Origin: Bacillota bacterium
GTDB lineage: Bacteria; Bacillota; Clostridia; Lachnospirales; Lachnospiraceae
Assembly: GCA_023398615.1 (NCBI GenBank)
Contig: JAEWSD010000232.1
Location: 1-21,166 of the forward strand
DNA length: 21,166 nucleotides
Direction of reading: 5' to 3'
The position numbers and the translations under genes are program-made. Every line of letters starts with the position of its first letter. Position 1 is the stretch's first letter. Shown here piece by piece: positions 7,439 through 15,332 of the stretch. A model generated the notes under the pieces. That model saw nothing but the letters and a program-made list of their open reading frames with translations. It was not told the DNA's origin and searched no databases.

Positions 7439-8289
7439 TAACTCCTTATCTTCGGATTGAATATTTCATCCATACCTGAATTCATCATGTATAATGAGAA
7501 GGTGATTAATGAAATAACCATGGAACATGGTATAAATGTCCACCAAGCTCCGACTGATGGTGCCGTAAACATTAATGCCCAGTTCATCATGCTGCCAAGG
7601 GAAACAACATTCTTGGCTCCTAAACCTAACATGGAAAGACTGGCCTCAGATAAGATACTGTTGGCTACTGCTAAAACAAAAGCCATAAATACATAAGATG
7701 CCAAGTAAGGCAGGATCTCCGTTATGATTATTCTGGCGGTCGAATAACCTGTAATTCTGGCAATATTGACATGGTCCCTGTTTCGTAACGAGGTTGTCTG
7801 TGCCCTGACCGCTCTTGCCATCCAGGTCCAACTGGTTAAACCTATAATAATTCCTGTAATTTGAGTGGATTGTGCCTTTAAACTCATAGAGATCAGTATC
7901 AAAATGATGAAAGGAGGAATTACAATAAACATATTTGTAATGGATACCAATATATTATCAACCGTTCCGCCTTTGTATCCGGCAAATAAACCAATCGATA
8001 ATCCGATTATAGTAGTGGTAATTCCGCCGATTAAACCGACCAGTAAAGATGTCCTTGTACCGTGAATTAATTCCAGCAAGGCATCACGGCCGAAATTGTC
8101 CGTACCTAACAGCAGCGTTTTACCCGTATATGCTTCGGTGCCGGGCGGGTCAAAACTCAATCCGATCATTTCAAAAGGATCGCCCTTATCAAATAACGGA
8201 TAAGTAAATATAAATGTCAATATAACTCCCAAGATGATGAACCCAATTAAAAAACGCGGAGTTTTTAGCAATAATTTAAATTTCTGCAT
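7438..8289 (-). CDS. Opp/Dpp-type ABC permease (OppC position)
   Basis: 283-residue inner-membrane permease, partner of the OppB-type subunit. After one N-terminal membrane segment (about 13-30) it has the OppC hallmark LLGTDNFGRD, then the conserved permease core with further membrane segments. The EAA-type loop that contacts the ATPases is seen near SEASLSMLGLGA. The start is the ATG at 8289, with GGAGG nine bases upstream. A TTG 14 codons earlier would lie inside the preceding permease gene and has no site. Only one base separates it from the OppB-type stop codon, so the two are co-translated. Length is normal for the family. Confidence 0.92.
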   Translation of the reverse strand: MQKFKLLLKTPRFLIGFIILGVILTFIFTYPLFDKGDPFEMIGLSFDPPGTEAYTGKTLLLGTDNFGRDALLELIHGTRTSLLVGLIGGITTTIIGLSIGLFAGYKGGTVDNILVSITNMFIVIPPFIILILISMSLKAQSTQITGIIIGLTSWTWMARAVRAQTTSLRNRDHVNIARITGYSTARIIITEILPYLASYVFMAFVLAVANSILSEASLSMLGLGAKNVVSLGSMMNWALMFTAPSVGAWWTFIPCSMVISLITFSLYMMNSGMDEIFNPKIRS

Positions 8290-8290
8290 A

Positions 8291-9301
8291 TTAATTTTCC
8301 TCCATCTGTGCCGCTTTAATTCTTGGGTCAATTAAACCGTAGACAACGTCAATTAAAAAATTTGCAATTAATACAGTGATAGAAATAATTAAGGTACAGC
8401 CGGAAATCAATGGATAATCAAGCTGCCGGATTGCCGAAAACAGCCAATAGCCGATACCGGGATAATTGAATACGATCTCCGTTATCAGGGAGCCGGAAAT
8501 CATTGTTCCCAGCGCCAGCGCCAGGCCGCTTATCTGAGGCAGCATAGCATTGCGGAAAACGTATGCTGTTATCTTTTTTTCAGGCAGACCCATTAATTTT
8601 GCATATAGGACATAATCCGCATTCAGTTCGTAAATTGCCATCGACCGCATTCCCAAAGCCTGGCCGCCGATCATAATCAGAACGATGGATAACCACGGCA
8701 GGGTATGGTGTCTTATTACGTCCAACATAAAAACAGGGTTTAAATCAGGGATCAGATTGGAAGAGTAAGCTCCCCCCGATGGAAAAAGTTTTAAACCGAT
8801 CCCGAGTAAATACATTAATATAATTGCAAACGCATAGTATGGTATCGAATTAATAAGCAACGATACCGGATATACGATTTTACCTACTATACTTTTACGG
8901 GAGGCCGCGATAGCACCCAGCCCGTTTCCTACGATCCAGCCAACTATGATGGCCGGTATCTGTAGCCCCAGTGTCCAGGGAATGGCAGCCGCCAATATTG
9001 AAGAAACACTTCTTGGATATCTAGAAAATGATGTACCTAAATCACCTTTGAATAGTTTGCCCACATACAGGATAAACTGCTCCCACACCGGTTTATCCAG
9101 GTTAAATTCTTTTAAAAAGCTTTCATATATTCTTTTCATCGAGTCGGTATTGCCGACACCCTCGGCCATTTTATTAACGATTACATCTACAGGATTTCCG
9201 TTAATCATACGCGGTAAAAAGAAGTTCAGCATCAGTACGACAACAAAGGTGATCAAATACCAACCTGATTTCTTTAAAAAATATTTTTTATAACCAGACA
9301 T
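8291..9301 (-). CDS. Opp/Dpp-type ABC permease (OppB position)
   Basis: 336-residue inner-membrane permease. It has one membrane segment near the N-terminus (about 13-30), then a periplasm-side domain with the family's FNLDKPVWEQF and KGDLGTSF motifs, then a core of about five membrane segments with the EAA-type loop around YAKLMGLPEKKI and the conserved FNYPGIGYWLF. It ends with the typical DPRIK. The ATG at 9301 is chosen because AAGGAAG lies six bases upstream and the protein then begins at the usual family start. The frame is open for 21 more codons but without support. It follows the binding-protein gene by 140 bases, and this gap holds a stem-loop. Confidence 0.92.
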   Translation of the reverse strand: MSGYKKYFLKKSGWYLITFVVVLMLNFFLPRMINGNPVDVIVNKMAEGVGNTDSMKRIYESFLKEFNLDKPVWEQFILYVGKLFKGDLGTSFSRYPRSVSSILAAAIPWTLGLQIPAIIVGWIVGNGLGAIAASRKSIVGKIVYPVSLLINSIPYYAFAIILMYLLGIGLKLFPSGGAYSSNLIPDLNPVFMLDVIRHHTLPWLSIVLIMIGGQALGMRSMAIYELNADYVLYAKLMGLPEKKITAYVFRNAMLPQISGLALALGTMISGSLITEIVFNYPGIGYWLFSAIRQLDYPLISGCTLIISITVLIANFLIDVVYGLIDPRIKAAQMEEN

Positions 9302-9374
9302 CAGTAACTTCCTTTCTGTTCGTTTGCCCTGTAATGGGTCAAAATCATTGCCGCTCAAGGGCATACGGTATAAA

Positions 9375-9421
9375 ACTGTTCTGCTACTGGAATTATAATT
9401 ATAATTTTTTCACAGAACAGT
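9375..9421 (-). promoter_or_regulatory. Stem-loop between binding-protein and permease genes
   Basis: ACTGTTCTG (9375-9383) and CAGAACAGT (9413-9421) are a perfect nine-base inverted repeat around an AT-rich loop, 20 bases after the binding-protein stop codon. On the minus strand it is followed by TTTTAT. It could be a leaky terminator or an mRNA-stabilising hairpin that makes binding protein more abundant than permease, a common arrangement in such operons. Confidence 0.55.
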
Positions 9422-9441
9422 CATTACTGATTCCTTAAACG

Positions 9442-11250
9442 TTATTTTGCAGGCTCTACTATAAAGAAGGTTTTCAGTCCTGCGCCTCTATCCGTCATAG
9501 GAGGAACATTTGTACCATCTCCCTCGACAGGGAAATTTTTCCAATGTGTCTCGTTTACTTGATAGAACTGGAACGGCCTGTACATAACAGGAATAACGGG
9601 AGCGTTCTCTAAATAAATTTTATTTAAATCCGTATGCAGCTTCGTCAACTCAGCTTCATCGGTTGTCTGCGGAATCTTGGCTAAGATATCCACCGCTTCT
9701 TTATTATGGAAACGTCCAAAGTTTGAAAATGCCATTTCTCCTATATCCGGAACACCTACGTCGGACATAATATCGGAATAACGGAACCACGGCTGTGACG
9801 GACGCGGATTTTCACCTGGAATTCCCAAGGTCATATCAAAGTTACCGGTCCGCTTGTTGCTGGAGAATATTGCGGACTCAGGCATGTCACTGATGATCTC
9901 GATACCTACGTCTTTTGCGTTCTGTGAGATAACCTCGGCAGTCGCATTCCAGTCGGACCAGCCGTAACCGGTCTGTATTGTCCATGACATACGTGTACCA
10001 TCCGGTAATACCCGGATTCCGTCACTGCCCTTTGCGGCACCCATCTCATCAAGAAGCTGGTTTGCCTTATCCGGATTATAACTCCATACCAAATCCTTTA
10101 ATGCATCTCTGTCAATATATTTATCTTCAACGCCGTTTGTCAGTGCCAGCAGCGGAACAACATCCTTTGTATAGCCTGACATGGCCACGTCTGCAACCTG
10201 TTTGTAGTTGATTACATATCCGAACGCTCTGCGGACATCCGAATTATCCAGGCCAGGTATTGTCGTGTTAAATATCAGGGTAACCATACCGCCCTCTAAG
10301 TGGTAAGGAAGCTTTGGAAGATACGTCTTAATAGCCGGATTCTTTTCTTCCAGATCCCAAATCTTAGGTATGAAGCCCTGGACAAGGTCAAGATTATTGT
10401 TTTCAAAATCTACTGCTACTAAATCATTTGACTTATAAATAGGCTGAATAACGTATTTTGCCGACGGTAATTTGCCAAAACGCTCCACGCCCCAATAATT
10501 CTCGTCACGCTCTAAGTAGATACCTTGATCATTAAAGCTGTTTACCGTGTAACAGCCAGAGCCGACAGGGTTGTCTAAATTGTCAAATTCACGAATGGCC
10601 GTGATATCTCCTCCGGCATCCTGCTCCACTTTCTCCCAGATTGCCTTGGGAAGAATCGGTGTCATCTGCAAACTGTCTAATACTACCGGCGTGTTGAGCG
10701 CATCCGGTTTTTGATGAATAATAATTGTTGTAGGGTCTGCCACTTCTACGGATTCAATATGCTCCCAGAAAGTACTCCATACTATGTCATATTTGCTGCC
10801 AAGGTCAAAAGAGTATTTTACATCATCCGCCGTAAGAGGTGAACCATCATTAAAATGTGCCTTACTGTTAATCACTACTTTAACACTGTTATCAGACTGG
10901 ACCTCATAGGAATCTCCGATTAAAGGCTCTAATTCTCCTGTCAGCATGTTCATCATGAATAAGGATTCATACAATAAGTATTGCATTTGACCTGTCGGCC
11001 AGCTTGGTGAACCGCTTAACGGGTTAAATGAACTTGGCAATGTACCCATGCCTGAGAAGTAATACAGGGATTCCTCTCTTGGGAATTGCGTAAGATTTCC
11101 CGAAGATGTCTGATCTTCGCTTCCGCTGTTTGAATCAACCGTACTTTCACCGGTCTGGTCAGTACCCGATGGCGTACTGCCACAGCCAGTTAACATTGTG
11201 GTGGCAAACAAAGTCACCGCAAGCAAAACTGATAAGACTTTTTGTTTCAT
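9442..11250 (-). CDS. Extracellular solute-binding lipoprotein, family 5
   Basis: 602-residue substrate-binding protein of the Opp-type importer. The N-terminus is a lipoprotein signal with a hydrophobic stretch and lipobox MLTGC, giving a lipidated Cys23. A Ser/Thr/Gly/Glu-rich linker follows to about residue 55. The mature part shows SBP_bac_5 landmarks such as the N-terminal LLYESLFMMN, then AHFNDGSPLTADDVKYSF, and the C-terminal YLENAPVIPVMYRP. It anchors to the outer face of the membrane and delivers ligand to the two permeases. The ATG is preceded by GGGAGG six bases upstream. It is the first gene of the catabolic operon and faces the AraC-type regulator across a 378-base control region. 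Family 5 includes peptide, nickel and oligosaccharide binders. The neighbouring sugar enzymes favour a carbohydrate ligand, which is an inference. Confidence 0.94.
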   Translation of the reverse strand: MKQKVLSVLLAVTLFATTMLTGCGSTPSGTDQTGESTVDSNSGSEDQTSSGNLTQFPREESLYYFSGMGTLPSSFNPLSGSPSWPTGQMQYLLYESLFMMNMLTGELEPLIGDSYEVQSDNSVKVVINSKAHFNDGSPLTADDVKYSFDLGSKYDIVWSTFWEHIESVEVADPTTIIIHQKPDALNTPVVLDSLQMTPILPKAIWEKVEQDAGGDITAIREFDNLDNPVGSGCYTVNSFNDQGIYLERDENYWGVERFGKLPSAKYVIQPIYKSNDLVAVDFENNNLDLVQGFIPKIWDLEEKNPAIKTYLPKLPYHLEGGMVTLIFNTTIPGLDNSDVRRAFGYVINYKQVADVAMSGYTKDVVPLLALTNGVEDKYIDRDALKDLVWSYNPDKANQLLDEMGAAKGSDGIRVLPDGTRMSWTIQTGYGWSDWNATAEVISQNAKDVGIEIISDMPESAIFSSNKRTGNFDMTLGIPGENPRPSQPWFRYSDIMSDVGVPDIGEMAFSNFGRFHNKEAVDILAKIPQTTDEAELTKLHTDLNKIYLENAPVIPVMYRPFQFYQVNETHWKNFPVEGDGTNVPPMTDRGAGLKTFFIVEPAK

Positions 11251-11277
11251 AAAATACCTCCCTAAAATATTATTTCA

Positions 11278-11308
11278 TTCTGTTTCTATTTAAATCCTAT
11301 AAACAGAA
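11278..11308 (-). repeat. Leader inverted repeat before the binding-protein gene
   Basis: TTCTGTTT (11278-11285) and AAACAGAA (11301-11308) are perfect eight-base arms around a 15-base AT-rich spacer. The element ends 28 bases before the binding-protein ATG, so in RNA it would form a modest hairpin upstream of the GGGAGG site. It may affect mRNA stability, or be chance. Confidence 0.35.
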
Positions 11309-11541
11309 AAGAATCACTTCCTATCCGCCTATAAAAATTTAACAATAATAAACTCCCGATACATCGACGTTTTTCGTGTTCTCCGACATATGTAACCATA
11401 ACCGTGTTTGCCCTTTACAGTATTACAAATATAACTTATAATAAATAGTGGTGGGTTCAATAAAGCGTAGGTACATATTATCATTATTAATGGCTGACTA
11501 CTATAACTTTATTTATATTTTGTACAATGATTTTACGATTT

Positions 11542-11558
11542 TGATGTTTTTTACATCA
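11542..11558. promoter_or_regulatory. Candidate operator palindrome TGATGT-N5-ACATCA
   Basis: TGATGT and ACATCA flank five T residues, giving a perfect six-base inverted repeat about 70 bases before the AraC-family gene and just upstream of its probable promoter. Position and symmetry suit a regulator-binding site. It does not match the catabolite-repression (cre) consensus. The binding protein is unknown. Confidence 0.4.
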
Positions 11559-11596
11559 TTTTAGTGCAAAATTTATATTATGTTTCCATTTTTTTG

Positions 11597-11602
11597 TATA
11601 CT
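11597..11602 (+). promoter_or_regulatory. Possible -10 box of the AraC-family gene
   Basis: TATACT matches five of six -10 consensus positions and lies 27 bases before the ATG. No convincing -35 is found 16 to 18 bases upstream, so the promoter may need an activator, or the box may be chance in AT-rich DNA. Confidence 0.35.
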
Positions 11603-11628
11603 ATTTTTTAAAAGAAAGAAGTGACTTT

Positions 11629-12522
11629 ATGGAATATAACTTTGTTATAGAGAAAACACAGTACGGTTTTACCGATAAAAACGGGAAGCCTTTACTTACA
11701 CTCGATAATCATCAGCTTACCGCACCTTATCATATGAATAAGCATACTCATCACGTCCTTGAAATTTCCATTACAAAATCGGGGAGAGGAATCTATGAAA
11801 TAGGCAATACCAGCTACGATATTCAGCCGTACGATGTGTTTGTAATAGGAAATTCAGAGCCTCATTGCATACATGTTAAAGATAATGAAACGATATCAAG
11901 TATGGTAATCCATTTTGAAACCACCTTTTTATGGAACTTTTACGGTCAAAACGAGGATATGCATTTTTTAGATATCTTTTTTAACCGTTCCAAAAACTTT
12001 TCCAACCGGCTGGATCGGCAAAATCCCGCCACCAGGGAAGTTTACAATCTGCTTTTACAGATCGAAACCGCCATTGTAGATTCAAAGCCCTATCACAACC
12101 TGTATGTAAAGATAGTTCTGGAAACCATTCTGTATAAAATATTAAGTAATTATGACTATTGTAATTTTGACGAAACAAACAGCCGCTCCGTATCGAAAAA
12201 GGATATGTACCAGATCAGCGAAGTAATGACCTATATTGATTTTAACATTGACAAGCATTTAACTTTGAATGAATTATCTCAGATTGCCTGTGTAAGCCCC
12301 GCATATTTTTCTTCCATTTTTAAAAAGTATACCGGTTTGACTCTCTTTGAATTTATTACAAAGAAGCGAGTGGAATATGCTATTCAGCTTATCAAAACCA
12401 CGAATAAAAGTTTAACGGAGATCGCAATGTTAAGCGGGTTTAACAGCAGCACCAGTTTTAACAAGGCATTTCACAGAATTAACGGTGCGTCTCCGTCCCA
12501 GTACCGTAAAAATTTTATTTAA
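11629..12522 (+). CDS. AraC-family transcriptional regulator
   Basis: 297-residue cytoplasmic DNA-binding protein. The N-terminal half is a cupin-like sensor domain with the usual HTHHVLEISITKSGRG start (His39 to about 54) and YDIQPYDVFVIGNSEPH. The C-terminal 100 residues are a complete AraC DNA-binding domain with two helix-turn-helix units, around 212-232 (LTLNELSQIACVSPAYFSSI) and 261-282 (SLTEIAMLSGFNSSTSFNKA), ending SPSQYRK. The ATG at 11629 follows a weak purine-rich site (AAGAAAGAAG). It sits between two operons, divergent from the transporter operon and just upstream of the lactonase operon, and is closed by its own terminator. It very probably controls one or both arms in response to a sugar, as is usual for AraC proteins with this sensor type. 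Confidence 0.94.
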   Translation: MEYNFVIEKTQYGFTDKNGKPLLTLDNHQLTAPYHMNKHTHHVLEISITKSGRGIYEIGNTSYDIQPYDVFVIGNSEPHCIHVKDNETISSMVIHFETTFLWNFYGQNEDMHFLDIFFNRSKNFSNRLDRQNPATREVYNLLLQIETAIVDSKPYHNLYVKIVLETILYKILSNYDYCNFDETNSRSVSKKDMYQISEVMTYIDFNIDKHLTLNELSQIACVSPAYFSSIFKKYTGLTLFEFITKKRVEYAIQLIKTTNKSLTEIAMLSGFNSSTSFNKAFHRINGASPSQYRKNFI

Positions 12523-12530
12523 TTCCGTAA

Positions 12531-12582
12531 GGGCGTATTGTAATACTGATATTTTTCAATCAGCTTGCAATACGCCCCTTTT
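12531..12582 (+). terminator. Intrinsic terminator of the AraC-family gene
   Basis: The outer arms GGGCGTATTGTAA and TTGCAATACGCCC pair with one U-G wobble, and an inner CTGAT/ATCAG pair extends the hairpin. CTTTT follows at 12578-12582. It begins eight bases after the regulator's stop codon, so the lactonase operon needs its own promoter. Confidence 0.85.
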
Positions 12583-12597
12583 GATATGAATTTATTT

Positions 12598-12626
12598 TTG
12601 ATAATATTGTGCTTTTTTATGATAAT
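12598..12626 (+). promoter_or_regulatory. Sigma-A promoter of the lactonase operon
   Basis: TTGATA (12598-12603) and GATAAT (12621-12626) are spaced by 17 bases, each matching five of six consensus positions, directly after the regulator's terminator. Transcription from about 12633 would give a leader of about 107 bases. TTGACC or TTGACT farther down have poorer -10 partners. Confidence 0.6.
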
Positions 12627-12673
12627 AATTTGACCCTATTGACTGTTTCAGCTAATAGTGCAAGTATTAAGGT

Positions 12674-12712
12674 AAGAATTTTTATTCTTGATAATGTTAA
12701 GCTGGAACCAGC
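12674..12712 (+). promoter_or_regulatory. Two small inverted repeats in the lactonase leader
   Basis: AAGAAT-TTTT-ATTCTT (12674-12689) and GCTGG-AA-CCAGC (12701-12712) lie between the promoter and the AGAGG ribosome binding site. The second has only a two-base spacer, so it looks more like a protein-binding palindrome than a stable RNA hairpin. Both could be operators or leader structures. Confidence 0.35.
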
Positions 12713-12739
12713 AAAATAAAAACAGAGAGGTATAGAAAA

Positions 12740-13858
12740 ATGAGTAAAAAAATGTGCGTTTTTATCGGTACTTACACGCATCCGATCCGATTTGGAACGG
12801 GACAGTTATTTGAGGGGAAAGGCAAAGGCATATATTGCTATGAGCTGAATATGGAGACAGGTAAACTCACCTACCTGAATGAAGCTTCCGGTGTGGTAAA
12901 CCCCTCCTATATTGCATTGGATTCCAAACACGGGCATTTATATGCAGTGAATGAATTAAAGGAATTCCAGGGTCAGGCCAGCGGCGCCGTAAGTGCCTTT
13001 TCAGTTGATCCCGACACCTATAAGCTTACCTTTTTAAACCAAAAACCGACCGGAGGTACGGACCCCTGCCATGTTATAGTAAGCCCTGATGATACCCATA
13101 TCTTCGTATCGAATTTTATGAGCGGCAGTTTTTCCGTATTCCCTGTTAAGGCAGACGGTTCCTTAGACGATGCTTCGCAGTTCGTACAGCATGAAGGCTC
13201 AAGCATTAATCCGAAACGGCAAACCGGCCCGCATGCACACTCAACAATTTTTTCACCCGACGGTAAGTACGCCTTTATCCCGGACCTCGGAATGGATAAG
13301 CTGATGGCTTATGCTCCCGATTATACCACCGGTAAGGTTGCCGCAGGCCCCGTACCCTACTATGCGACACAACCGGGTTCCGGTCCGCGTCATTGCGTTT
13401 TTCACAAGAACGGTAAGTTCTGCTATTTAATCAATGAGTTAAGGTGCACCATCTCCGCATTAAAATATAACGCAACGGAAGGAAGCTTTGAAGTGCTTCA
13501 GACTGTGCCCAGCGTAGTCGGTGATGATGGCTTTGCCGGTGAAAATTCCTGCGCGGACATCCAGATTACTCCTAACGGTAAATTTGTTTACGGCTCCAAC
13601 AGAGGCCATGACAGCATTATTGCATATAAAATTGATGAAACCACCGGTAAGCTGACTTATGTGAGTATGACTTCCAGCGGCGGCGCTACCCCGAGAAATT
13701 TTGCTATTGAACCTACCGGCAGGTTTTTGCTTGTTGGCAATCAGGATACGGATAATATTCTTGTATTTGAAATTGACCAGGTTACCGGCGGCCTGACGAA
13801 AGTGTTCGAAGCCTCCGTACCTACTCCGGTATGTATCCGCCCGTATAGAATGGGGTAG
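12740..13858 (+). CDS. Lactonase-family beta-propeller protein
   Basis: 372-residue protein of the 6-phosphogluconolactonase/carboxy-cis,cis-muconate cyclase-like lactonase family, a seven-bladed propeller. Repeating blade motifs are visible, for example VNPSYIALD, DPCHVIVSPD, GPHAHSTIFSPDGKYAF (163-179), GSGPRHCVFHKNGKF (213-227), ADIQITPNGKFVYGSNRGHDSI and TPRNFAIEPTGRFL. The His and Arg residues at 165, 167, 217 and 218 occupy the conserved putative active-site positions. There is no signal peptide, so it is cytosolic. The ATG has AGAGG nine bases upstream. It is the first gene of a four-gene operon and lies 36 bases before the GlpA-like gene. The likely reaction is hydrolysis of a sugar lactone to the aldonic acid, as would follow a Gfo/Idh/MocA oxidation at C1. 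Whether the substrate is phosphorylated is not known. Confidence 0.9.
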   Translation: MSKKMCVFIGTYTHPIRFGTGQLFEGKGKGIYCYELNMETGKLTYLNEASGVVNPSYIALDSKHGHLYAVNELKEFQGQASGAVSAFSVDPDTYKLTFLNQKPTGGTDPCHVIVSPDDTHIFVSNFMSGSFSVFPVKADGSLDDASQFVQHEGSSINPKRQTGPHAHSTIFSPDGKYAFIPDLGMDKLMAYAPDYTTGKVAAGPVPYYATQPGSGPRHCVFHKNGKFCYLINELRCTISALKYNATEGSFEVLQTVPSVVGDDGFAGENSCADIQITPNGKFVYGSNRGHDSIIAYKIDETTGKLTYVSMTSSGGATPRNFAIEPTGRFLLVGNQDTDNILVFEIDQVTGGLTKVFEASVPTPVCIRPYRMG

Positions 13859-13894
13859 TCTCACAATCAGTACAGCATAACAAAGGAGTTTCCA

Positions 13895-15331
13895 ATGACA
13901 GATGTAGTTATTATAGGCTGCGGGATAATCGGTGCTGCCGCGGCCTATGAGTTATCACAATACGACCTTTCGGTAACGGTGCTGGAGGCGGACAATGATG
14001 TCGCCAACGGCACAACGAAAGCTAACAGCGCCATTATACACGCAGGGTATGACCCGCATCCCGATACCATGATGGCAAGATTAAATGTCGAAGGCTCGGC
14101 GCTTGCGAAAATAATTTGCAAAAAACTAAATGTACCTTATAAAGAGATCGGCTCCCTGGTATTGGCATTTTCAAAAGAAGAATTACTTACTCTGGAGGAC
14201 CTGTACCGGCGTGGTATGGGAAACGGTGTGGCGGGTATTTCCCTGTTAAGCGCAAAAGAAGTGCATGAAATAGAACCAAATCTAAGTGAAGAAGTTACCG
14301 GTGCTCTTTATGCTCCGACGGCCGCAATTGTCAACCCCTGGGAATATGCGATCGCGCTGGCGGAAACAGCTGCCGTAAACGGAGTAACAATATGCCGGAA
14401 CAGTGAAGTGGCCTCTATCGGCAAAACAGACGGCGGTTACCGTGTGACAACTGCCGCCGGTGACGTTTACAACTGTAAAACCATTCTGAACGCTGCCGGC
14501 ATTCATGCCGATAAAATTCATAATATGGTCTCCGCCCCGGCCTTTTCGATACGTGAAAACCGCGGCGAATATTACCTTTTGGATAAATCGGAGGGTAAAA
14601 GAGTAAATCATATTATTTTTCAATGCCCCACAAAAGACGGCAAGGGTGTCCTGGTAGCCCCGACCGTGCACGGCAACCTCATCGTAGGTCCAAACGCACA
14701 GGATGTTACCGGCGGGGATGCCGCTACCACCTCCAAGGGCCTGGAATATGTCGTAAATACGGCAAGAAAATCCGTTCCAACCATCAATATACGCGAATCT
14801 ATCCGTAATTTTGCCGGAGTACGTGCGCTGACCGAATTTGACGATTTCATCATTGCCGAGGCAAAAGACGCTCCCGGTTTTATCGATCTTTCGGGTATCA
14901 AATCACCCGGGCTCTCCTCCGCTCCGGCCATTGCAAAGCTTGCCGTAAAGCTTTTGGGAAACTGCAATTTGGTCTTTCGTAAAAAAGCAAGCTTTGTTGA
15001 CAGCAGGGAACAGATTCGGTTCAAAGAACTTTCTATAAAGGAAAAACGCGAATTAATTGAAAAGGAGCCTGCTTACGGACGTGTTATTTGCCGCTGCGAA
15101 ACAATAACCGAAGGTGAGATCATCCACGCCATCCATTCACCGATTCCGCCCGTTTCCATAGACGGTGTCAAGCGCCGCTGCAATGCCGGTATGGGAAGGT
15201 GCCAGGGCGGCTTTTGCGGACCCAGGGTTCTCGAGATTCTTTCCCGTGAGCTTAATTTATCCCCGACGGAAATCTTACAGGATAAATCCGGTTCCTATAT
15301 ATTAATAGGCGAAACGAAAGGAGGCAATTAA
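13895..15331 (+). CDS. GlpA-like FAD oxidoreductase with BFD [2Fe-2S] tail
   Basis: 478-residue flavoprotein dehydrogenase. It begins with an FAD-binding Rossmann motif VVIIGCGIIGAAAAYEL (glycines 8, 10, 13) and continues as a DAO-family domain, with TKANSAIIHAGYDP (41-54) and the later NFAGVRALTEFDDF segment typical of anaerobic glycerol-3-phosphate dehydrogenase GlpA and L-2-hydroxyglutarate oxidase. From about 394 it carries a BFD-like iron-sulfur domain with ICRCE (Cys399, Cys401) and CNAGMGRCQGGFC (Cys429, Cys436, Cys441). AAAGGAG lies six bases before the ATG. The next gene starts one base after its stop, and the three flavin/iron-sulfur genes probably form one complex. In Clostridia this trio is often found beside glycerol kinase and labelled glycerol-3-phosphate dehydrogenase. 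Here there is no glpK, so another hydroxy-acid or sugar-acid substrate is as likely. Confidence 0.9.
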   Translation: MTDVVIIGCGIIGAAAAYELSQYDLSVTVLEADNDVANGTTKANSAIIHAGYDPHPDTMMARLNVEGSALAKIICKKLNVPYKEIGSLVLAFSKEELLTLEDLYRRGMGNGVAGISLLSAKEVHEIEPNLSEEVTGALYAPTAAIVNPWEYAIALAETAAVNGVTICRNSEVASIGKTDGGYRVTTAAGDVYNCKTILNAAGIHADKIHNMVSAPAFSIRENRGEYYLLDKSEGKRVNHIIFQCPTKDGKGVLVAPTVHGNLIVGPNAQDVTGGDAATTSKGLEYVVNTARKSVPTINIRESIRNFAGVRALTEFDDFIIAEAKDAPGFIDLSGIKSPGLSSAPAIAKLAVKLLGNCNLVFRKKASFVDSREQIRFKELSIKEKRELIEKEPAYGRVICRCETITEGEIIHAIHSPIPPVSIDGVKRRCNAGMGRCQGGFCGPRVLEILSRELNLSPTEILQDKSGSYILIGETKGGN

Positions 15332-15332
15332 C

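Larger units (their letters stand above)
11251..11628. promoter_or_regulatory. Divergent control region of the two catabolic arms
   Basis: This 378-base AT-rich stretch contains no gene. It lies between the binding-protein gene (minus) and the AraC-type regulator gene (plus), so it must hold both promoters. On the minus strand TTGTAC and TATAGT spaced by 16 bases is a weak candidate for the operon promoter; the poor -35 match would fit activation by an AraC-type protein. A candidate operator and a leader hairpin are listed separately. I see no riboswitch or T-box pattern. Confidence 0.6.

Noticed and set aside
11251..11628. Riboswitch or T-box leader upstream of the importer operon
   Set aside because: No T-box sequence or recognisable riboswitch core could be found on either strand; only simple inverted repeats are present.
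12630..12667. Alternative promoters using TTGACC or TTGACT before the lactonase gene
   Set aside because: Their best -10 partners match only three of six positions, while TTGATA-N17-GATAAT just upstream matches ten of twelve.
13460..13864. 134-codon minus-strand frame inside the lactonase gene
   Set aside because: It lies fully opposite a well-supported gene, has no recognisable domain and no ribosome binding site; it is a shadow frame.
14282..15024. Two long minus-strand frames inside the GlpA-like gene
   Set aside because: They overlap each other and the real gene, and show no conserved motif.
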